This document shows positions 1 through 8,428 of a stretch of DNA of 64,000 bases, in pieces (position 1 is the stretch's first letter; every line of letters begins with the position of its first letter). The notes under the pieces are model-generated. The model saw nothing but the letters and a program-made list of their open reading frames with translations, was not told the origin of the DNA and did no database searches. This DNA comes from an uncultured bacterium (GTDB lineage: Bacteria > Muiribacteriota > Ozemobacteria > Ozemobacterales > Ozemobacteraceae): NCBI GenBank assembly GCA_937949615.1, contig CALEDQ010000004.1, forward strand, positions 62,001 to 126,000, read 5' to 3'. The position numbers and the translations under genes were made by a program.

Positions 1-1
1 C

Positions 2-2095
2 CGGCTGACCATGCTTTCCCTCGAAGCTTTTGCGAAAATCAAGTCAAGCAAAGCCAGCCGCTACGTGCTTTCGGTTCTTGAAAAGGAAGACCCGATGCTG
101 TGCCTGAAGGCTATCGACGCCCTCGGCGAAATCGGCGAAAAGGCAACGGCCGGCAATCTTGTTAAATTTCTCGAAGCCGCCGAACCCGAGCATAAAATTT
201 CGGCAGCGAAAGCAATCGGCAAAATCGGCAATCCGATCGCCATCGAACCGCTGGTTCAGAGGCTCACCGATTCAGAACGCGATGTCCGTCTCGCCGCCAT
301 CGAGGCTCTTGGCCTCATCAAGGGTGCACGCGCCATCGAACCGCTGATCAAGTCTCTCGCCGAACAGGATACCCAGATCGTCGAAAAGGCCGAATGGGCC
401 ATCTGTGAAATGGGCGAAATGGCCGTCGAGCAGATTACCAAGGCAATTCAAAGTGGCAACAATGACAACATTCTGCCGTCACTCGTCAGAGTTCTGGGCC
501 GGATCGGCAGCATCAGAGCGATTTTCCCGCTCCTGAAAGTTCTCGACACTACCGACGACCGCAAACTCAGCACCTGCATCGCCGACAGTCTGCTCGCGAT
601 CGATGAATATCTGACTTCAGCCAACCCGATCTCGGTAATTCTCAAAGAAGGCTATGCCTGGGCGCAGTTTTCGGTGGCGCAGGCCCTTGCCACCCTGCAG
701 GACGAAAGAGCTTTCGGGCTGCTGATTAAAATTGCCCGGGAAACCATCACCGACAAGGACATGAAAAAGCTTGCCGGTATTCCTGACAAGCGCATTCTCG
801 AATGCAGCAGCGAAATTCTGCACCTGATCAGACTCAACGTCGCTCATCTGTTCGCCAAGGTCGGCAACGACAAGGCGATTCCGGTGATCATGAGCTATTT
901 TGCCAGCGGCGACCAGCTGCAGCGGCAGTGGTGCGTCGAAGCCCTCGGCGGCATCAAGACAGAAGGCGCGCTCGATGCTCTCATCGATATTCTCAAGAAA
1001 CCTGAATACAATATTCCGCTCGAACTGCTGTCACGGCAGCTGATTTCGAACCAGAGCCGCAAGCTCGTCGAAAAGCTGATCATGGGTGCCTCGCATCCGG
1101 CCGAAGCGGTGCGTGTCTCGATCGCGACCGTGCTCGGCGATACCCGTGACCCGCGCGCCATCAGAACTCTGTCGAACCTGGTGAAAGACACCACCGAAAA
1201 AGTTCGTTCGGCTGCCATCGAAGCGATTGGCAAAATCGGCACCACCGCTGCCGTACAGCCGGCGATCGAAGCTCTACGCGACTCGATCGAAACGGTGCGC
1301 GCCAAAGCCGCTCAGGTTCTCGGTGAACTCAAAGACACCGCCGCCGTCGAATTCCTCGAAAAGGCAAGTAAAGATGCCTCGGAAATGGTCAGACGCCTGT
1401 CGATCAAGTCGCTCTCCCAGATGGCCGATGCACGGGTTCCCGACATCATCATCGCCGCCCTGACCGACAAGGCCGAAGCGGTTCGCTGCATGGCCGTAGT
1501 CGTGCTGGGCGAACGCCGTGACCGCGTCGCGCTGCCGCATCTGGTCAAGTCGCTCGAAGACGCCTCCGAAAAAGTACGGGAAGCGGCGGCCGAAGCCCTC
1601 GCCCGCATCGGTGACCCGCATTCGATCATGCCGATGCTCGCCCGCCTCGACGACCCCTCCCCGATTGTACCGCTTGCCTGCAGCGAAGCGATCGTCAGCT
1701 TTGGCGAAAACTCATACGAAGTGCTTATCGAAGCGCTCAAGCACGCCGAAGAACGCATCAGACGTCACGCCTGCGATCTGCTGGTGCGCATCGGCGAGAA
1801 CAATCTGATCGGTCGGCTGCTGCGCATTTCGCAGGACCGCAATAACTTCCTGCGTGAGAACGTCGCGCGCATTCTTGGCCGTATCGGCAACAGCAGTGTC
1901 GTCGAAACACTGATGCAGATGCTCGCCGACCGCAGCAGTGCCGTGCGCAAAACCGCAGCCGAAGCCCTTGGCAACCTGCGCGATATTCGCTGTCTCGTCG
2001 CCCTGAAGAACGCCACCCGCGACCAGAGTCGCGAAGTGCGTCTGGCTGCCACCATGGCCCTGCAGGAAATCTTCAAAGCCCACAAACTCAACTGA
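2..2095 (+). CDS. HEAT-repeat protein, 5' end cut by window edge
   Basis: The protein is made almost entirely of about twenty HEAT/PBS-lyase-type alpha-helical repeats of roughly 31 residues. Recurrent core patterns are AIEALG.IG and AVRRxAAEALG with D/R at fixed points. Such solenoids act as protein-binding scaffolds, and no catalytic domain or signal peptide is visible. The first ATG is at 11, but the frame is open to base 2 and the residues just upstream and after it already read as a repeat helix, so the true start probably lies before the window. A strong terminator follows the stop. The partner is unknown. Confidence 0.85.
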   Translation, partial: RLTMLSLEAFAKIKSSKASRYVLSVLEKEDPMLCLKAIDALGEIGEKATAGNLVKFLEAAEPEHKISAAKAIGKIGNPIAIEPLVQRLTDSERDVRLAAIEALGLIKGARAIEPLIKSLAEQDTQIVEKAEWAICEMGEMAVEQITKAIQSGNNDNILPSLVRVLGRIGSIRAIFPLLKVLDTTDDRKLSTCIADSLLAIDEYLTSANPISVILKEGYAWAQFSVAQALATLQDERAFGLLIKIARETITDKDMKKLAGIPDKRILECSSEILHLIRLNVAHLFAKVGNDKAIPVIMSYFASGDQLQRQWCVEALGGIKTEGALDALIDILKKPEYNIPLELLSRQLISNQSRKLVEKLIMGASHPAEAVRVSIATVLGDTRDPRAIRTLSNLVKDTTEKVRSAAIEAIGKIGTTAAVQPAIEALRDSIETVRAKAAQVLGELKDTAAVEFLEKASKDASEMVRRLSIKSLSQMADARVPDIIIAALTDKAEAVRCMAVVVLGERRDRVALPHLVKSLEDASEKVREAAAEALARIGDPHSIMPMLARLDDPSPIVPLACSEAIVSFGENSYEVLIEALKHAEERIRRHACDLLVRIGENNLIGRLLRISQDRNNFLRENVARILGRIGNSSVVETLMQMLADRSSAVRKTAAEALGNLRDIRCLVALKNATRDQSREVRLAATMALQEIFKAHKLN

Positions 2096-2112
2096 GTTTT
2101 ACAGAAACCATC

Positions 2113-2150
2113 AAACCGGCCGGGGTATAAATACCCGGCCGGTTTTTATT
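2113..2150 (+). terminator. Rho-independent terminator after the HEAT gene
   Basis: A perfect 12-bp inverted repeat (AAACCGGCCGGG at 2113-2124, its complement at 2134-2145) encloses a short loop and runs into a T-rich tract. It lies 18 nt after the HEAT-repeat stop codon. This is a textbook intrinsic terminator. Confidence 0.92.
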
Positions 2151-2193
2151 TCGACTGGAGATTTTTTACCTGGTTGGTGGTGAAAATAAATTT

Positions 2194-2209
2194 TGTTTCA
2201 TGTGAAACA
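2194..2209. promoter_or_regulatory. parS-like centromere site
   Basis: The 16-mer TGTTTCATGTGAAACA differs by one central base from the widely conserved chromosomal ParB site TGTTTCACGTGAAACA. It lies in the non-coding, AT-rich gap between the HEAT and aminotransferase genes, where a real site would be tolerated. By simple base-count reasoning a 16-mer this close is not expected by chance in 64 kb. No parA/parB gene is in the window. Function as a ParB binding and nucleation site is inferred from sequence alone. Confidence 0.6.
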
Positions 2210-2466
2210 GAAGAAAATTTCCATAGTCAAGATTTAATTTATTATGTAAACTAATCTTTTTTGAGTTTGATTTAATGAACTGAAAATACCTGTCTGAAAG
2301 ATAAAATGAGCAGATCCGCAACGACAGAACCGGCATCGGATGCGGTTATCCACAGAACAGACACAGGGTTGTCCGCGGAAAAAATATGGCCGGCAAGAAA
2401 TTTGTTGCCTGCGAGGGCGGTTAGCAATATGTTTAAAGCAGGAATGATTGAAAGGAAGAGGCAAAC
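2210..2466. other. AT-rich intergenic region, no gene found
   Basis: Between the parS-like site and the aminotransferase homologue I see no convincing coding frame. The first part (to about 2300) is markedly AT-rich. One exact DnaA-box 9-mer (TTATCCACA, 2346-2354) is present but alone. A purine-rich ribosome-binding site (AAGGAAGAGG, ending near 2461) precedes the ATG at 2467. No clear sigma-70 promoter could be assigned. Confidence 0.5.
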
Positions 2467-3663
2467 ATGCGCGAGTTTATCATGCGACCAATGTCGGTTC
2501 TTCCGTGTTCGCGGCGGCTCAGTTTCGTAAGAGCTGAGGGCTGTCACCTGTTCGATGAAAGCGGTAAAAGCTACCTCGATACCTTTGCGGCCAATGGCAA
2601 CGTCGTGGCCGGGCATGCTTCACTTGAAATCCAGGACTCTTACCGGTCACCGGCAGCCGATGCCGGGCAGCAGCTGGTGCGTGAGATATCGCGCATGCTG
2701 CCGGGGTATCTTGAGCATTTCCAGCTGTTTCAGTCAGGAGTTGCAGCGATAAGAGCCGCCTGCTCGCTGTCGCGGCGTTTCCGCAACAAACCATACGTGA
2801 TTGGCATATCGGAAGACATAGTACAGAACTCGTTTCTGGTCGTTTCTTCGTCAGACGAGGAAAATTTTACGCCGTTGTTTTCGATCGACACGCATTTTGA
2901 GCTGGTCAGCCACAACTTCAGTCACCCGCCGGTCACCGGCCAGAAGAGGCTTTCGGAACTCGGCAAGTCGTGCCGCGGTGCCTGCCTGTGTTCGCTCGAA
3001 ACCTTCTTTGCCGATCTTGCCGACCAGACGGCTGCAATTGTCATCGAGCCTTCGATCGGCGTCGGTGGTTCAATCGAGCCATGCCGCAATTTTTTTGGCA
3101 AGCTTGAAGAATTCTGCCGGGCAAACGGCATCGATCTGATCGCCAATGAAACTCAGTGCGGTATCGGGCGCACCGGCAGCCGCATGTTCGGCTTTCAGCT
3201 GCTGAACATTCACCCCGACATTGTTTGCATTGGCCCGAGTCTTGCCAATGGCTATCCGATCGGCATCGCCGTTTATGAAGATCATTTTGGCGGCCTTGTC
3301 GAGCCGGTCAGCGCAACCGCCTGTTCGTCGTGTGCGGCAGCGCTTGCCACCCTGCGGACAATTGAAAGACTCGACCTGCTGCGGCGCTCTGAGCAGCTCG
3401 GCGAAGTTTTCAAAGACACTCTGCACCGGCTTCTCGGCAATCACGGGCTGATCAGGCAGATCCGCGGGCTGGGCATGATGATCGAAATCGAGTTTAACAG
3501 CGTCGAGGCCGCCACCGATCTGCACCACCGCGCCAGCGAACTTGGTCTGATCACCGGCACCGGCAGTGTCAGACAGAACATCATCAGGTTGACGCCACCG
3601 CTGATTTTTACGGGTGACATGACCGAGGAAGCCTGCCGCATACTGCTGGCCGCGCTGCCCTGA
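2467..3663 (+). CDS. Class III aminotransferase homologue, probably catalytically dead
   Basis: At 398 aa the length and overall pattern match the class III PLP aminotransferase fold (ArgD/AcOAT group): an IEP motif, an ..TQCGIGRTG block, PDIV..NGYPIG, and a C-terminal RLTPPLIF. The key residues are changed. The PLP-ring aspartate of the usual DEVQ is Asn227 (NETQ). The Schiff-base lysine of the usual AKGL is Pro257 (GPSLANGYP). The GTEANE phosphate-binding loop reads GVAAIR. PLP chemistry therefore looks impossible, although the frame is intact and has a good ribosome-binding site. I infer a binding, regulatory or structural pseudoenzyme. It stands alone between a terminator region and a convergent gene. 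Confidence 0.85.
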   Translation: MREFIMRPMSVLPCSRRLSFVRAEGCHLFDESGKSYLDTFAANGNVVAGHASLEIQDSYRSPAADAGQQLVREISRMLPGYLEHFQLFQSGVAAIRAACSLSRRFRNKPYVIGISEDIVQNSFLVVSSSDEENFTPLFSIDTHFELVSHNFSHPPVTGQKRLSELGKSCRGACLCSLETFFADLADQTAAIVIEPSIGVGGSIEPCRNFFGKLEEFCRANGIDLIANETQCGIGRTGSRMFGFQLLNIHPDIVCIGPSLANGYPIGIAVYEDHFGGLVEPVSATACSSCAAALATLRTIERLDLLRRSEQLGEVFKDTLHRLLGNHGLIRQIRGLGMMIEIEFNSVEAATDLHHRASELGLITGTGSVRQNIIRLTPPLIFTGDMTEEACRILLAALP

Positions 3664-3671
3664 CGGCTCAC

Positions 3672-4088
3672 TCAGGCATCGAGAAACGCTTCCACGAAAT
3701 CCCAGACTTCGCTGATTGCGACACCGGTAATCAGCGCCAGATAATAAAGATACCAGCCGATCAGCAGTAAAAACGGGGTGCCCAGCCATTTCCAGCTGCG
3801 GCCCTCTTCGTCGGTGAATCTGGTGATTACCGCGGCGGTGACTGTGATGTGCGCGGCCCACAGCGTGATGCTGCGGCCATAAAAATAGCTCTGGGTGAAG
3901 ACTGCCAGCCAGACAAACGCCAGACCGGCGAAAGCATCATGCAGCACCAGCGGGAAAAAATGCAGCGGCCGCGTGCTGTCGACGTGGCGAAACAGCCAGC
4001 CCTGCCGTTCTTCGGTTTTGAACGCCAGGCCGGCGTAATAACAGTAAACCAGCCCGAAAACGAGACAGACAAATCTCATAATTCCCAT
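3672..4088 (-). CDS. Small integral membrane protein, unknown function
   Basis: The protein is 138 aa with about four hydrophobic segments: near residues 4-22, 42-63, 75-90 and 105-128. The loop between the first two contains KTEERQGWLFRHVDS. No recognised catalytic motif is present. It converges on the aminotransferase homologue with an 8-nt gap and is divergent from the phosphohexomutase gene. The ATG at 4088 is used; a second in-frame ATG lies three codons on. I do not recognise the family. Confidence 0.6.
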   Translation of the reverse strand: MGIMRFVCLVFGLVYCYYAGLAFKTEERQGWLFRHVDSTRPLHFFPLVLHDAFAGLAFVWLAVFTQSYFYGRSITLWAAHITVTAAVITRFTDEEGRSWKWLGTPFLLLIGWYLYYLALITGVAISEVWDFVEAFLDA

Positions 4089-4145
4089 GCGCCTATTTTA
4101 TCACAACTCCGCCCCACCGCAACAAACAGGTTCGGCATGATTTTG

Positions 4146-4174
4146 TTGCAAGGTGGCGCGGGTGGCGGTAGACT
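4146..4174 (+). promoter_or_regulatory. Possible sigma-70 promoter for the phosphohexomutase
   Basis: TTGCAA at 4146-4151 and TAGACT at 4169-4174 are separated by 17 bp, with four matches to consensus in each hexamer. The gene start is 31 nt downstream with a GGAGGG ribosome-binding site. The spacing is ideal but the hexamers are moderate. Confidence 0.35.
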
Positions 4175-4204
4175 AGGCGAAGAAACAATCTATACGGAGG
4201 GAAT

Positions 4205-5623
4205 ATGGAAATCAAATTTGGGACATCTGGCTGGCGTGCGATCATCGCTGACGATTTTACTTTTGAAAACGTCCGCATCTGCTCGCAGGCGATCGCTGAC
4301 CATCTCAAGAGCATCAACACCACCCAGGGCGTCGTGATCGGTTCTGACGCACGTTTCATGTCGCCGCGCTTCATGGAAGTCGCCGCCGAAGTCTTTGCCG
4401 GCAACGGCATCAAGGCGCTGCTGTGCGTGCGCGACACCCCCACCCCGGTCATCAGTTTTGAAATTCTGCGCCGCAAACTGGCCGGTGGTATCAATTTCAC
4501 TGCCAGCCACAACCCGCCCGAATATCAGGGGCTGAAGTTTTCGCCCGCCTGGGGCGGCCCGGCGCTGCCCGAGACGACCAAAGACATCGAAAACCGCGCC
4601 AATGCGATCATGCAGAAAAAAGGCGAAGTCAAACTGATGAAGCTTGCCGAAGCCGAGAAAGCCGGCCTGATCGAGCGCATCAACCCGATGGAAACCTATC
4701 TCGACGACCTGCGCAAGAAAATCAATTTCGAAGCGATCAGGGCCGCGAAGCTCAAGATTCTCGTCAACCCGCTTTACGGCACGGCCCGCGGCTATCTCGA
4801 CCGCCTGCTCAAGGAAGCCGGCTGCGAAGTGACGGTGATGAACGACCATCTCGACCCCTATTTCGGCAACCAGCCGCCCGAACCTTCTGAATCGCATATT
4901 CCCGACATGATCGAAAAGATGAAGCACGGTCACTACGACCTCGGGCTCGCCACCGACGGCGATGCCGACCGCTTTGGCGTGCTCGGGCCCAAGGGCGCTT
5001 TTTATGAACCCAATCAGGTTCTCGGCATGGTTCTCGACCATCTCAAGAATACCCGCGACTGGAAAGGCGCCGCCGCCCGCTCGGTAGCGACCACGCATCT
5101 CGTCGACGCGGTGGCGAAGTATCACAATATCGAGCTTATCGAAACCGCCGTCGGTTTCAAATTTATCGGCGACCTGATCGCTCACGACAAAATCGTCATG
5201 GGTGGCGAAGAATCGGCGGGTATGAGCATCCGTGGGCATGTTCCAGAAAAAGACGGCATCATCGCCTGTCTGCTGGTCGCTGAAATGGTCGCGATGCAGA
5301 AAAAACCGATCGCTCAGATTCTCTCTGATCTCTACGCCAAGGTCGGCACTTATCTGACCCGCCGTCTGAATTTCAAGCTGACTGAAGAAGAAAAGGCCCG
5401 CGCCATTGCCAACATGAAGAATGATCCGAAGACAGTTGCCGGCTATAAAGTCAGCAAAGTCATCAGAGTCGATGGCACCAAATGTGTGCTCGAAAACGAA
5501 GCCTGGGTACTGGTGCGCTTCTCGGGTACCGAACCGGTAGTGCGTTTTTACGCCGAAGCCCGTGACGAAGCCACTCTCAAAAAGCTCTGCGCCGAAGGCG
5601 AAGCGTTCGTCAAGGGCGCCTGA
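4205..5623 (+). CDS. Phosphoglucomutase/phosphomannomutase family enzyme
   Basis: This alpha-D-phosphohexomutase (472 aa) interconverts hexose 1- and 6-phosphates, feeding nucleotide sugars for glycan and LPS synthesis in the cytoplasm. All four signature blocks are present: the phosphoserine loop TASHNPP with catalytic Ser101, the metal-binding DGDADR from Asp251, the sugar-binding GGEESAG, and the C-terminal phosphate-binding RFSGTEPVVR. The start has a strong ribosome-binding site (GGAGGG). The sequence alone does not separate glucose from mannose specificity, so no gene symbol is given. It is a single-gene unit with its own terminator. Confidence 0.93.
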   Translation: MEIKFGTSGWRAIIADDFTFENVRICSQAIADHLKSINTTQGVVIGSDARFMSPRFMEVAAEVFAGNGIKALLCVRDTPTPVISFEILRRKLAGGINFTASHNPPEYQGLKFSPAWGGPALPETTKDIENRANAIMQKKGEVKLMKLAEAEKAGLIERINPMETYLDDLRKKINFEAIRAAKLKILVNPLYGTARGYLDRLLKEAGCEVTVMNDHLDPYFGNQPPEPSESHIPDMIEKMKHGHYDLGLATDGDADRFGVLGPKGAFYEPNQVLGMVLDHLKNTRDWKGAAARSVATTHLVDAVAKYHNIELIETAVGFKFIGDLIAHDKIVMGGEESAGMSIRGHVPEKDGIIACLLVAEMVAMQKKPIAQILSDLYAKVGTYLTRRLNFKLTEEEKARAIANMKNDPKTVAGYKVSKVIRVDGTKCVLENEAWVLVRFSGTEPVVRFYAEARDEATLKKLCAEGEAFVKGA

Positions 5624-5638
5624 TTCTCAATCACAACC

Positions 5639-5667
5639 GGCAGACGCTGCGGCGTCTGCCTTTTTTT
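5639..5667 (+). terminator. Rho-independent terminator
   Basis: A nine-base-pair stem (GGCAGACGC at 5639-5647, GCGTCTGCC at 5652-5660) has a four-base loop and is followed by seven T residues. It lies 15 nt after the phosphohexomutase stop. Confidence 0.93.
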
Positions 5668-5745
5668 GCCTGTTTTGCAGCGCTGGCCGGCGGGCTTGAT
5701 TTTGGGGGCGATTTTGCCGATACTTATAGTAGAGGAGCAGGAAGT

Positions 5746-6075
5746 ATGTCTGTACGCCCGATCGATATCAAGACCAATCTTCTGGTAACCGAAGACGCCA
5801 GCAGGCTGCGTGAAGCGCAGAAGGCGCACGAGGCCGGTCAGGCCGAGCAGGTTGCCCAGAATCGCAATGCCGCCAACCAGAAAACTGAAACGGTACAGAA
5901 AACCGAAGCCGGCGAAGGGGCGGTCATCAGAAAAGAAGACGAGGAATCGGAAAAGAGGGGACAGCAGAAAAAAGGCAAGGGTACCCCCACCCATAAACCC
6001 GAAGAGGAAGAAGAAAAAAAACTGCCCGCGGCAAAAGATGAGACCCGCGGCCTGAAAATCGATCTAAAGGCCTGA
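5746..6075 (+). CDS. Small charged hypothetical protein
   Basis: The protein is 109 aa, very hydrophilic and likely disordered. A conserved-looking N-terminus (MSVRPIDIKTNLL) is followed by a helical A/Q/E-rich stretch and a Lys/Glu-rich tail. There is no signal peptide or membrane segment. A good ribosome-binding site (AGGAGCAGGAAGT) supports the ATG. The next gene starts 1 nt after its stop, so the two are probably cotranscribed. Function unknown. Confidence 0.65.
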   Translation: MSVRPIDIKTNLLVTEDASRLREAQKAHEAGQAEQVAQNRNAANQKTETVQKTEAGEGAVIRKEDEESEKRGQQKKGKGTPTHKPEEEEEKKLPAAKDETRGLKIDLKA

Positions 6076-6076
6076 C

Positions 6077-7441
6077 ATGAGAAGGCCAGCGGTAAAACCG
6101 CGTTTCGCAAAACCCTTTTGTTTGATGCTTCTGACAGCGGCTTTTGCTTTGCCGACCGGCATTCTGCACGCCGGGCACGAAGAAGATTCGTGGCTGTTCA
6201 ACCGCCAGGGCATGTACAAGATTTCGCAGGGTGAGCACGAAGCGGCAATCAGAGATTTCGAAGAGGCATGCCGGCTGAACCCGTTCAATGACACGGCACT
6301 TGCAAATCTCGCCTGCGCCCGCAACAACCTTGGGGTCACACTGGCCGCCCGCAAGCAGTTTGCCGAAGCGATCAGGCAGTTCGAAGCCGCCCGCGCCCAG
6401 AAGCCAGAAGACGTGTCGATCAGACTCAACCTGCTGTCGACTCTGGTGACTGTCAAAAATGCGGCCGCGGTCGAACGCGAGGCCCGCGAACTGCTGAAAC
6501 TGCGACCCAACGATGCCGAACTGATTCTGAAAATCGCGGCGGCCTATCAGAAGACCGAGAATTCAGGGGCAGCGATCGCGACGCTGCAGGAATTCGCCGA
6601 ACGGCAGCCGGGCAATGCCAAAGTACATGGCATGCTCGGGCGCATGCTCTATCGTAACGGCGAACTGCGTGAAGGTGAATATCATCTGCGGCGCAGCAGC
6701 GAGATCGACCCCAACGATGCCGAGACACTGAAATTTCTTGAACGGCTCGAACGCGAGTCAGCGGTCGAAAAAGATCTGCAGCATTATACCAGCGTGCATT
6801 TCAGTCTGGCCTGCCCGGCTTCCTACCCGGAAGAATGGGGCGAAAACATTCTCGAACTGCTCGAAGACGCCTACCAGACTGTCGGTGAGCGGCTGAACTT
6901 TTTTCCGGCGCAGCGTTCGCAGGTTCTCATCATGCAGACCGACGCCTTCAGAATGGTTCACGATCTGCCCGACTGGGCCGGTGGTGTCTATGACGGCCGT
7001 ATCCGGCTGCCGGTGCCGGGCAGTAACGTGCAGCCCGAAGCACTTATGGGCGCAGTGCGGCATGAGTATGTCCACCACGTGCTTTTTCTCATGGCGTCGG
7101 GTAATTGCCCGATCTGGCTGAACGAGGGGCTGGCACAGCTTTTCGAACATGACGCCGGCAGTCAGCAGAAATATGCCACTCAGAACCCAGACAATGCGGT
7201 CGATTCACTGCAGGTAATCGACGCCGCTTTCAGAAGCAGCCCTGACCGTCAGCAGGCGGCAGCCCTGTACCGCACCTCCCTGATTGCAACCGCGCGGCTT
7301 GTCGAAGAATTTGGCTGGCAGAGGGTTTTCGAACTGCTCAACAGCCTGGCAACCGGCAGCAGCCTGGAGCGTTCGAGTCTGGAAATTCTCGCTCTCGACT
7401 ACCACGAGCTCGAAAAACTCTGTCTCGGCACAGAGAGCTGA
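6077..7441 (+). CDS. Exported TPR protein with gluzincin-type metallopeptidase domain
   Basis: The 454-aa protein begins with a signal peptide (basic start, then a hydrophobic stretch ending near LHAGHEE). Several tetratricopeptide repeats follow (about residues 40-230), then a C-terminal peptidase-MA-like domain. That domain has the zinc motif HEYVH (His329, Glu330, His333) and the downstream LNEG motif whose Glu350 should be the third zinc ligand. It is likely an extracytoplasmic zinc peptidase with a TPR docking arm. Substrates are unknown. It is cotranscribed with the small charged protein just upstream. Confidence 0.82.
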   Translation: MRRPAVKPRFAKPFCLMLLTAAFALPTGILHAGHEEDSWLFNRQGMYKISQGEHEAAIRDFEEACRLNPFNDTALANLACARNNLGVTLAARKQFAEAIRQFEAARAQKPEDVSIRLNLLSTLVTVKNAAAVEREARELLKLRPNDAELILKIAAAYQKTENSGAAIATLQEFAERQPGNAKVHGMLGRMLYRNGELREGEYHLRRSSEIDPNDAETLKFLERLERESAVEKDLQHYTSVHFSLACPASYPEEWGENILELLEDAYQTVGERLNFFPAQRSQVLIMQTDAFRMVHDLPDWAGGVYDGRIRLPVPGSNVQPEALMGAVRHEYVHHVLFLMASGNCPIWLNEGLAQLFEHDAGSQQKYATQNPDNAVDSLQVIDAAFRSSPDRQQAAALYRTSLIATARLVEEFGWQRVFELLNSLATGSSLERSSLEILALDYHELEKLCLGTES

Positions 7442-7442
7442 A

Positions 7443-7727
7443 TCAGGGCAGAAACATCGGGGCGCCGAGCATGCCGCGCCACATCATGGCATAGAGAACC
7501 CGCATGATCACTTCGATGAGCAGCAGAAAAAGCATCGGGCCAAGATCGATGTAGCCGGGCCCCATCGGAATCAGCACCTGAAAGCGCCGCAGCACCAGAT
7601 CGATGCGGTCGGTGACCGGTTTGATTGCCGGCGGCAGGCGGCCGGGCATGACCCAGGTCAGAATGACTCTGATAAAAACCACGAGTTGAAGAATGCGCAA
7701 CAGTTCGATAAGCAGGCGCAGCATCAT
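7443..7727 (-). CDS. YggT family membrane protein
   Basis: The protein is 94 aa with two hydrophobic helices and the family motif FIRVILTWVMPG near residues 18-29, followed by a PLxRxxRRFxVLIPMGP-like segment. YggT proteins are small inner-membrane proteins associated with osmotic tolerance, cell division or envelope function, with unresolved biochemistry. The start overlaps the stop of yggS by 4 nt, the yggS-yggT neighbourhood seen in many bacteria. Last gene of the pseudopilin operon. Confidence 0.85.
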   Translation of the reverse strand: MMLRLLIELLRILQLVVFIRVILTWVMPGRLPPAIKPVTDRIDLVLRRFQVLIPMGPGYIDLGPMLFLLLIEVIMRVLYAMMWRGMLGAPMFLP

Positions 7728-8428
7728 GTTTCTCCGGTGAAAAGTGCGGTGCCGATACGAACCAGGGTGGCACCTTCAGCAATCGCAAGGTGGAAATCGC
7801 CCGACATGCCCATCGACAGGTGCTGCGGGTGCCAGGCACGCCCCTGCAGACTGCGGCTGGCGGCGAACAGTTCAGCCAGTTCATGGAAGCAGGCGCTGGT
7901 GGTTGCTTCATCGGCGTCAAGCGGCGCCATGCCCATCATACCGCGCAGATCAAGGTATTCACTGTCGCGGCATTCTCTGATGATATCGAGAACTTCGGCG
8001 CAGGCAAAGCCCTGTTTGGCGCTTTCGCGTGAAATATGCACCTGCAGCAGAGCCGGGCAGAGCCGGCCGGTTTTGCGGGCCCAGGCAGCGAATTCGTCGA
8101 GCAGTTCGCGGCGGTCGAGTGAGTGTACCAGACCGGCGACCGGGTAAACATACTTGATTTTGTTGGTCTGCAGCGGGCCGATAAAATGCCAGTCGATCGG
8201 CAGGTCGGCAAGTTCGCGGGCCTTGTCACGCAGCATCTGCGGGCGGTTTTCGGCAAAATCGCGCTGACCGAGGGCGTGCATGGCTCTGATTGTAGCACTG
8301 TCGACGGTTTTGGAAACGGCGACCAGCCTGACCTGAGCCTGATCACGACCGGCAGTGGCAGCGGCGGCAGCGATGGCAGACTGAACTTTCGCAAGATTGG
8401 CGGCAAGGGGCATGGCTTTTCCTGTCAT
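7724..8428 (-). CDS. yggS: YggS/PROSC family PLP homeostasis protein
   Basis: The protein (234 aa) has the alanine-racemase-like TIM barrel of the YggS family, which binds PLP without a known catalytic reaction and buffers vitamin B6. The PLP lysine is in LVAVSKT (Lys40), with FAENR, WHFIGPLQTNK and the C-terminal SMGMSGDFHLAI..G.TLVRIGTALF all conserved. I chose the start at 8428 because its ATGA overlaps the preceding stop as in every other junction of this operon. An in-frame ATG at 8413 with an AGGA box is the alternative. Confidence 0.92.
   Translation of the reverse strand: MTGKAMPLAANLAKVQSAIAAAAATAGRDQAQVRLVAVSKTVDSATIRAMHALGQRDFAENRPQMLRDKARELADLPIDWHFIGPLQTNKIKYVYPVAGLVHSLDRRELLDEFAAWARKTGRLCPALLQVHISRESAKQGFACAEVLDIIRECRDSEYLDLRGMMGMAPLDADEATTSACFHELAELFAASRSLQGRAWHPQHLSMGMSGDFHLAIAEGATLVRIGTALFTGET

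Noticed and set aside
2346..2354. Exact DnaA-box 9-mer TTATCCACA near the parS-like site, hinting at oriC
   Set aside because: A lone 9-mer is expected about once by chance in a window this size; no cluster of boxes, no dnaA or dnaN gene and no defined unwinding element are visible.
4190..5239. 349-codon minus-strand frame opposite the phosphohexomutase
   Set aside because: Antisense shadow; the plus strand holds all four family motifs.
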